DNA of 64,000 bases from Talaromyces rugulosus (Eukaryota; Ascomycota; Eurotiomycetes; Eurotiales; Trichocomaceae). Of the stretch, positions 57,870-64,000 are shown in pieces. The stretch spans positions 4,720,001 to 4,784,000 of the forward strand of contig NC_049564.1 in the NCBI RefSeq assembly GCF_013368755.1, given 5' to 3'. The notes under the pieces were generated by a model. It did not search any database. It was not told where the DNA came from and saw only the letters and a program-made list of their open reading frames with translations. Positions within the stretch are counted from its first letter, which is position 1, and each line of letters opens with the position of its first letter. A program made the position numbers and the translations under genes.

Positions 57870-58871
57870 TCAGTTGTTGATGGTGACTGGTTTATATACG
57901 CGACTTTCGATATACTCTCTCTCTGCATCCATTTGATGCATCGCCTTGTTCCAAATCTCCTGCATTTCCGGTTCTGATAAACCAGCCGTTGTGAATCCAA
58001 GCTTTTCGACTCTCTCCTTTCCAGACTTGGAGAGGACTTCATCCAGCTTATTGAGAAAGAAGAAATCGGCGTGCCCAAGGATTTTCATGTAGTTAATTAT
58101 GAGTAGATCCCTCGACTGTTTACACAACTCCATGTGTTCCTGGCAAGTATCCTCGAGAAGTTGCAGGCGCCATGTAAAATGCGGATCCATGTCTCTTATT
58201 CCTTCCGCAAAAAAGCCTTCAAGAAATTCCTTCTGGCAGCCAATATGGGCAATTATGACTTTTTGGTACTTTTTGAATATTTTAATTCGAGCGTTTTCTC
58301 TTCTCTCCTCCTTAGGTATATCTTTCAAGGCACGAGTGAGAAGATCTGGATTCACATCATGGTTTTCCCAACTTTCAAGCTTGATTGCTCTACCGAAGGC
58401 TTTTCGGAACTCTCTCAACGCATCTTGGATATTGTTAAGAGGCACTGGTTTGGCATTCGGTCCTCCTTGGGGAGAAGGCTGGATTGCAATCTGCATATCG
58501 CCACCCGAGTCTTGGACCATACTCGCTATGTTCTGAGACCAGCCGGCGATGTATTTTTGCATGCGATTGTCGAAATTGAACTTTTTATGGTGCTCTCCCG
58601 CCAGTTCGTTAACCTTATGGATGTACCTTGCCAACACCTTCTCAACCAAGGCCTTTCCAACTCTATTTTTCTCTTCAGAACTATTGGCCGAATGCCATTG
58701 ATCAGAGTAGTTCATGATTTGCAGCATGATATCCTTTGCCAGTTTGTAATGATTTCCGAGAAATTCTCTTCTACTCATTACGAGCTGCACATAGCTTTGG
58801 TCGTCTGTTATTTGTTGATCAACATTGATCACCGTCACAACAGAGTCGTCCGAAGCTGGTGAGTCCACCAT
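57870..58871 (-). CDS. Unknown helical 333-aa protein (orphan 1 of 3)
   Basis: This is an intronless frame from the first ATG. I do not recognise it. The N-terminal 20 residues are acidic (MVDSPASDDSVVTVINVDQQ). The rest is charged and helical: REFLGNHYKLAKDIMLQIMN, NRVGKALVEKVLARYIHKVN, NIQDALREFRKAFGRAIKLE, RENARIKIFKKYQKVIIAHI and LLEDTCQEHMELCKQSRDLL. No TM, signal peptide or catalytic pattern is visible. The spacers around it are AT-rich and long, unlike the compact neighbours to the left. It is followed on the same strand by two other intronless unknown genes. It may be a lineage-specific gene. Confidence 0.65.
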   Translation of the reverse strand: MVDSPASDDSVVTVINVDQQITDDQSYVQLVMSRREFLGNHYKLAKDIMLQIMNYSDQWHSANSSEEKNRVGKALVEKVLARYIHKVNELAGEHHKKFNFDNRMQKYIAGWSQNIASMVQDSGGDMQIAIQPSPQGGPNAKPVPLNNIQDALREFRKAFGRAIKLESWENHDVNPDLLTRALKDIPKEERRENARIKIFKKYQKVIIAHIGCQKEFLEGFFAEGIRDMDPHFTWRLQLLEDTCQEHMELCKQSRDLLIINYMKILGHADFFFLNKLDEVLSKSGKERVEKLGFTTAGLSEPEMQEIWNKAMHQMDAEREYIESRVYKPVTINN

Positions 58872-59869
58872 GGTGAAAAGTTTTTGATGAGGCTTTCAAA
58901 TTTCCAAGATGAAAAGGAGTATATTCTGTTGAAAAATGGTACTGAATCCGTATAGAAGAGAACAAGTTTAAAAAACGAGGGGATGTCAGCCGTTAAGCAC
59001 ACAATATGACTCAATAACTTCAGGTATGACAGCAACTACTACATGACTGTAATTGTATATGACTCCTCTTTTTATACTATAATTGTATGGCAACTGAAAC
59101 GGAAGCTTCTGTTTGCACTGGTGTGTGTCACCTCGCGCTGAAACCATATTGGAGCCCTGGTCAGGGGGACATAATCAGTGGCTTGGCCACAGTTTTAAAT
59201 ACACCGCGAAGGAAAACATGCTACATAGTTAATATATAATGATCGTATGCAATTCACTTTAGAGCTTTACATAATAGAGACTTGGTTCACCTCCAAAATG
59301 TTGGATTTGTGCCAAAACAAATTGCATGATAATGAAGTAAATATGTACTCATTTATCAGATCACCACTCCTTATTATTAATTTTAGTTTCCACGCCTAAC
59401 TCTATATAGAAATGGATGGTTGAATCAAAATTGTAATGTGGTTGGTACCAATTGAAGACGCCACCGAGGAGGGAGCTCAGTATTGGGCCTCCGTAGTTTA
59501 TGTGAAACATTCTATTGGTCACTACTTGTATGTATTATTATGCACAGAAAACTGCGTTCAACGACTACAAAGATCTTTGCAAAGCACTCGTAATTGACTG
59601 GTTGAATATACAACTAAAGTTACTAAAAACTTACGAATAATAAGCTGTTCGATCCTTATTCCCTTGGAAATAAAATTAATTCATAAGGTAATAATGCGTG
59701 TATAATACAGGGGTTAAGAATGAGAAAGGAGGTCAGCTCCAACAACATGATATATAATATATAGGGAAAAAGGAAGAAGGAAAAAATGGAAATGAAAACA
59801 CGCCAATGACAGTTCCACCGGTATGAAATTGAAGATGAGACGATTGCATATATAGGCCTCAGTTAAATA
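58872..59869. other. AT-rich spacer
   Basis: I see no gene, RNA or clear repeat; ATATATA-like words are frequent (for example at 59748-59762). Confidence 0.4.
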
Positions 59870-60499
59870 CTATCTACCCGAAGAATAATGTCCAAGGATC
59901 TGAATGAAATAGTGGTTGGCCCATTTGGCCTTGATATCTCCAAGCTTTTCTAAAGAAGGCGATATATCTTCTTGGTTCGTGCAAGAGGAAGGTTCATCGG
60001 AAGCGGCCTTGGTCATGTCGTCCTTGATTTGGCCAATGATATTAACGACAAATTCATCATCATCGCCGTATTCTCTATAGAATAGCTGAGCTCTATTGTC
60101 GACGTCGCGATGCAAATCATACCACAGGACCTGAAGTCTTTTCTTCTCGCGTTTTGTCTTCTTCTCCACCCTGTGACTGCGAGGTTGTGTGTTCTTCGCA
60201 GCCAACCAGCGGGTCAGGGGATCGTCTACTTCGGCAAGCGCCTTGTTAAGTAATCTGATCGCATCTTGGAGACACTTCATCGCAGCTTCAGGTTTTTTTC
60301 CGATGTCGACAGGTTTGTTTGGCATGTATACATCTCCTGGCCCTTGTGGTAGTTGCTGTTGTTCCGTCATCTTGGATGGTGAAAGAGCTTCCTTTAAGAG
60401 TTTGGAAGCAAAAAGATACAACAGGTATAGAGATAGAATGACAAGAGAGAAATAATTGAAGACACTGAGAACTTGGTATGACTGGCATTGTATGGCCAT
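59870..60499 (-). CDS. Unknown 209-aa protein with N-terminal hydrophobic segment (orphan 2 of 3)
   Basis: This is an intronless frame. From the ATG at 60499 a hydrophobic helix (VFNYFSLVILSLYLLYLFAS, residues 13-32) would anchor it in a membrane. A second in-frame ATG at 60370 (MTEQQQLPQGPGD) would give a soluble 166-aa form. The remainder is helical and charged (EAAMKCLQDAIRLLNKALAE, then a basic VEKKTKREKKRLQVLWYDLH, then QLFYREYGDDDEFVVNIIGQ). I do not recognise a family. It lies on the same strand as the 333-aa and 220-aa unknown genes. Confidence 0.55.
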   Translation of the reverse strand: MAIQCQSYQVLSVFNYFSLVILSLYLLYLFASKLLKEALSPSKMTEQQQLPQGPGDVYMPNKPVDIGKKPEAAMKCLQDAIRLLNKALAEVDDPLTRWLAAKNTQPRSHRVEKKTKREKKRLQVLWYDLHRDVDNRAQLFYREYGDDDEFVVNIIGQIKDDMTKAASDEPSSCTNQEDISPSLEKLGDIKAKWANHYFIQILGHYSSGR

Positions 60500-61494
60500 T
60501 TCCCATGACTCTTATCATGCGTGACTCTTTTTTCCGATATTGTTTGACTCAGTGAAACTAAGGGAAATAGACAAATTAACTGTTGAAACAAGCAGAAAAT
60601 GCGGGTAGAGCTTAGGAATCAGTCATTCCTTCTCATATGTGAGGATCTTTGAGTAAACCAGTCTAGACCTAGTCCCTGGTCAATTCACCGATTTCGATAT
60701 ACCCAAGGGTAGAGAAATCCATATCCCCTAAGACTCATGTAGCCAGCCCATAGTTCCAAAATGTCAAAATAGTGATAATTTACACACTACTAGAAAGGAC
60801 CAAACTTTTTACATTTGAAACACTATTCGGGCACCAAGAAACACGTTGCATAATGACCCTGACCAGTCATACTTTCCCGATTCGGCATTGTCTCACTGTA
60901 CGGGCTGTCCCGCAATTTGTGTAACAAACCACATCATTATAGTCAGAGGGGAAAAGCTTCTTGGATATCATACACTAAATAGGAAGAAGAAAATGTCAAG
61001 AAAAAAAATTTAAGCTATATTTTTATCAATTAGAGTGAATTTTCAAGGTGTAGCAGTTGAAAATTCACAGATTCAAGATGGATGGCACAGGATACACTAT
61101 GAAACACGTAAAATCAAAATATCAATGTCAACTAGGTGCACACCCAAAAATAGGATAATGATGACTCGTTCATGTTCTTCCTACAGAGCTTGGTATAATT
61201 TTGTGTTTTAGAATTATTCATGTTTATCTAGCAAGAAGTTTAACAGCTACCTGATGATGGAACTAATCTATGCCAACTTCACAAAGAGAATCTCCATAAA
61301 ATAGTACATATGCAAGGGTATCAAGTTGACAAGAAAACACAGAGTTGAGTACAGTTTTCGAATAGAGAACAAACAGAGAGAAAAAAAGAGAAGAGAAGAG
61401 AAAAAGAAAGTTGCCGATCCCTCCTTGGAACGAAGCCTGACACCGCTGGAATATCCAAACTCCCATGTCAACCTTCTTCGCTTCGCTTGATTAT
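60500..61494. other. AT-rich spacer
   Basis: No coding signal is seen. A purine-rich AGAGAAAAAAAGAGAAGAGAAG stretch lies at 61376-61400. Confidence 0.4.
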
Positions 61495-62157
61495 TTATTC
61501 CAGGGAAAAGGGTTCCTCAAAGTCAAACAAATCGTCTCCACCGCCTTCAGAACCGCTAGAGCTAAAATTTAGGAAGGAATGATATGGCGTGCTTGGGTAT
61601 TTGATCTCGTTCCAGTCCTTTTCAAAGCTATCTAAGCGATTAATGATATCGACTTGCAGCTCCATCGACTTGAATTGTGCATCAAATGTCATATCCACTT
61701 TGATGGATTCCCACTTGTGAGAACGATCGGCATCTAGCTTTCGTGCTGGGTAGATCGCTGCTTTGATTTCTCCTTGCTCGCCCTCAGTCCCCTCCTTGGG
61801 GTAAGAGAACGTGACAAGAATCTTCCGGCGTTTTTTAAGCCCCGAAGTCCACTTTACATCGACTGGATCGAGAACACCCGGTTCCTTCATGCGTAGATGC
61901 CCCCAAAGCATTACACGTATTTTCTCCTTGAGTAAGTTCACGACGATATCGGAAATGACATCCTTTTCCTCGCAGATATTGCATTTGATCTTATATAGAA
62001 CAACATCACTGTCATGCGGGTTGATACGAACCTCAGACGCCCTGTGGCTTGGAGGAAACATACAGCCGTCCTTCTCAACGCTGTGGTTGCACGTGTATTT
62101 GTGGAGCCGCTCTACGTTGATGTGACGCGCGCCACTGCTGCGCACGTTGTTCGTCAT
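61495..62157 (-). CDS. Unknown 220-aa protein (orphan 3 of 3)
   Basis: This is an intronless frame from the first ATG. I do not recognise it. It has alternating strand-like segments (VVLYKIKCNICEEKDVISDI, RRKILVTFSYPKEG, GEIKAAIYPARKLDAD, SIKVDMTFDAQFKSMELQVD) and a Cys/His set (YTCNHSVEKDGCMFPPSH then CNIC) that could hold a metal, although the spacing fits no zinc finger I know. The C-terminus is acidic and aromatic (SEGGGDDLFDFEEPFSLE), like an activation or protein-binding tail. There is no TM or signal peptide. Together with orphans 1 and 2 it forms a same-strand set in an AT-rich stretch. Confidence 0.6.
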   Translation of the reverse strand: MTNNVRSSGARHINVERLHKYTCNHSVEKDGCMFPPSHRASEVRINPHDSDVVLYKIKCNICEEKDVISDIVVNLLKEKIRVMLWGHLRMKEPGVLDPVDVKWTSGLKKRRKILVTFSYPKEGTEGEQGEIKAAIYPARKLDADRSHKWESIKVDMTFDAQFKSMELQVDIINRLDSFEKDWNEIKYPSTPYHSFLNFSSSGSEGGGDDLFDFEEPFSLE

Positions 62158-63391
62158 TTTTGAAAGCTTCGTGATGGATGTGTGATGGATGTTTCGTGAT
62201 GGATGGTGGAGGAACTTTGTCAGAGGAACTTTGCGTGTTGTGCTTTGATAGTAGGTACCTAGAAAAGGGGAATGTGAGTTAGAGTGACATTTATAGATAG
62301 CGCACCAAGAGGAATTTTACCTACCTTAGATGGTAGTAACCGAAGCTATCTTGCACATGAAACAGCCATACCTTAGTTGACAGTGGCAAGAAAGCAATGC
62401 CAGCCAAGCCGCTCGTCGTAGAAGCTATGTGTCATTGTTCAGTTGGAGACATACAGACCGCTTTTGATTTTCCAAGTCAATGAAAAGTCGGTTCTGAATT
62501 TTCTCTGGAACAAAGCAGTAGCAGCCCCATACTTTTAATCGGGCAAACCAGCGGTATGTAGCACAAACGAGGTTGACTGTGATTCTGCAGAGCAAAGGCG
62601 GTAAGTCTTCTATCAGGACCAAGCTCTTTCACACGCACATAACATGGAAGAAAAGTCCTTGAAGCAGTGTTGCACATAGGGGATACATGCATAAAATGGT
62701 AGGCTGCTATATGGAGACATTGATATTCAACTAGCCATGTTGAAGTTTAGACTGGGCATGGCAATGTGTCATTTGATATTGAGTCACTTCTACCTGATGG
62801 TACATGTTGATGGTATTGGGCCACGCATGAAAATTGAACGCCGGGAGATTTTAGTCTATTTTACATGTTGTTTAACAAATACATACCCTCCCCAATATGT
62901 TTCAACGTGATCGATGTTAGGGTACAGCAGTGGTCACGTGAAGTCCCGAGAGCGTTTTGAAAATATGAGGTCTCCTTCCCCATTTGGACTGCAAAACCCC
63001 AGAACGGAAACTGTAAATTTGCAAGCCGACCGAATAGGAATGTGTTTTTTTACGCAGGGCCAGGGCTCGGTTGAAGTGGCATGATCGCTCTCGTTTTCTT
63101 TGCAAGGCGCAGGCCTAGACTAGAGTCGGAAACACCAAGCAGAGCACAACATCTAACATCCCTATTATGGTCGTCTTACATGCATCGCGTCTTTGTCTGA
63201 TGTCGTAGTTTTTAACACTTTTGTAGTTCTGTGGGCGGCCCCACCTCGGCGCCGATCGAGTCTGGATACGATACCAACACCATCGTTCCTCCGGACACTC
63301 CACCTGTCAACACCACAAGTGCTCAGCCTATCAATGCTATACAGCACGCCCGAGTTGCTGCACTGATTACGTTGGACTCATCCTGCAAGCA
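62158..63391. other. Divergent upstream region
   Basis: This lies between orphan 3 (minus) and the Zn2Cys6 gene (plus). Just upstream of orphan 3 a GTGATGGATG word recurs three times (62171-62208). The rest shows no gene; a short open frame at 63231-63443 overlaps the regulator's first exon in another frame and is not supported. Confidence 0.45.
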
Positions 63392-64000
63392 ATGGATCCG
63401 CACCCGAACGGGGATGCTAACGGCCGTGGGGTACGCCCCGTGAATGCCCCCATCCGCGGCCGACCGCAGCTGTCATGCACGCCATGCAAGCGCAGAAAGT
63501 AGGTTTTGTCATCGCCGGCTCGGATGCTCTACGATCGCAAGGGTTTTTTTTAGATGGAAAACTAATATCGATCAAGGCTAAAATGTGACCGGGCGCGGCC
63601 TTGCGACAACTGCGTCAAGCGTCGCGAGGCGGACACCTGTGTGTATCCTGCCACTGGCTCTGTCGCGCGGGACCAGACGCGTGAGTCTAAGAAGACCAAG
63701 AAGCGCATTGAGCGCCTCGAGTCTCTGGTGATGGAACTTTTGGACCGCGGTCCTTCAACCAACGAAACCTTGTCTGATGGTCCTGCCACCAGCGAAAGCG
63801 ATAGCCAGACTCAATCGCAGACATATCGCAACGGTGGCGAGGCCGAGAATGACCACGACACAGATCACTCGCCAATGCAGAATGATATTCCTCCTCTGCG
63901 CCGTTTGTCGGGGCTCCCTGCGAGCACCTCGTCGTCTTCGTTGTGGGAAACGGTACTACAGGATGTAAGGTTCCCTGGCCTGGCAGTCAACTATGAACTC
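63392..64000 (+). CDS. Zn2Cys6 transcription factor, 3' end off the window
   Basis: Exon 63392-63498 joins exon 63577 onward (78-nt intron with CTAAT branch). The zinc cluster is split by the intron and reads SCTPCKRRKLKCDRARPCDN then CVKRREADTCVYP, with all six Cys. A coiled-coil dimerisation helix follows (KKTKKRIERLESLVMELLDR), then a Ser/Asp-rich linker and the beginning of the middle homology region (SSLWETVL). A GTAAGG donor at 63965 may start another intron; without it the frame runs to the edge. An intron inside the zinc cluster is common in this fungal class. Targets are unknown; the nearest genes to the left are the unknown trio. Confidence 0.85.

Noticed and set aside
1..64000. tRNA and rRNA genes
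   Set aside because: I looked for T-loop and conserved rRNA words on both strands by eye and found no convincing cloverleaf; a tRNAscan run would settle it.

Overview
The window reads as filamentous-ascomycete nuclear DNA, most likely Eurotiomycetes (Aspergillus/Penicillium-like). The reasons are the many short GT-AG introns (about 48-150 nt) with CTRAY-like branch points, GC-rich exons next to AT-rich spacers, and a typical gene set: GPI-anchored class III chitinase, Zn2Cys6 regulators, Dal5-like MFS transporter, Sfh5, CAF-1 and TFIID subunits. There is no sign of rRNA, tRNA, CRISPR or an intact transposon. Exon structures were assembled by hand by matching splice sites to reading phase; they have not been tested against transcripts.

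Left part (1-19.6 kb). A minus-strand multi-spanning membrane protein with a long Ser/Pro tail runs off the left edge and is only visible after splicing. It is followed by an epoxide-hydrolase-like enzyme, a GPI-anchored GH18 chitinase with a 9-bp minisatellite, and a four-TM membrane protein. Next comes an accessory-looking block: a secreted type-B carboxylesterase (minus), an arylsulfotransferase-family protein (minus), an MFS organic-anion transporter (plus) and a Zn2Cys6 transcription factor (plus). The arylsulfotransferase and MFS genes share a divergent promoter that holds CGG-rich inverted repeats. This is the best candidate for an undescribed small catabolic or transport cluster.

Middle (20-50.6 kb). 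A short four-exon gene at 20136-20816 (RGG-rich N-terminus, CCHC zinc knuckle, coiled coil) ends next to a CCCCCC-TTC-GGGGGG hairpin. Housekeeping genes follow: an unknown 289-aa protein, a WW-domain protein, an alpha-methylacyl-CoA racemase with both a presequence and a C-terminal SRL, cytosolic TyrRS, a His/Asn-rich protein, CAF-1 large subunit, a 1564-aa protein with a Sel1-like C-terminus, the PP1 inhibitor-2/Glc8 homologue, a PI-PLC-C1 family phospholipase, a small helical unknown, Sfh5 and TAF6.

Right part (50.6-64 kb). S-adenosylmethionine decarboxylase has a long leader with a candidate uORF. TAF11 and an unknown nuclear-type protein follow. Then comes a looser AT-rich stretch with three intronless, same-strand unknown genes (57870-62157), and a Zn2Cys6 regulator cut by the right edge. 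Spacers longer than about 300 bp are listed with what they hold.
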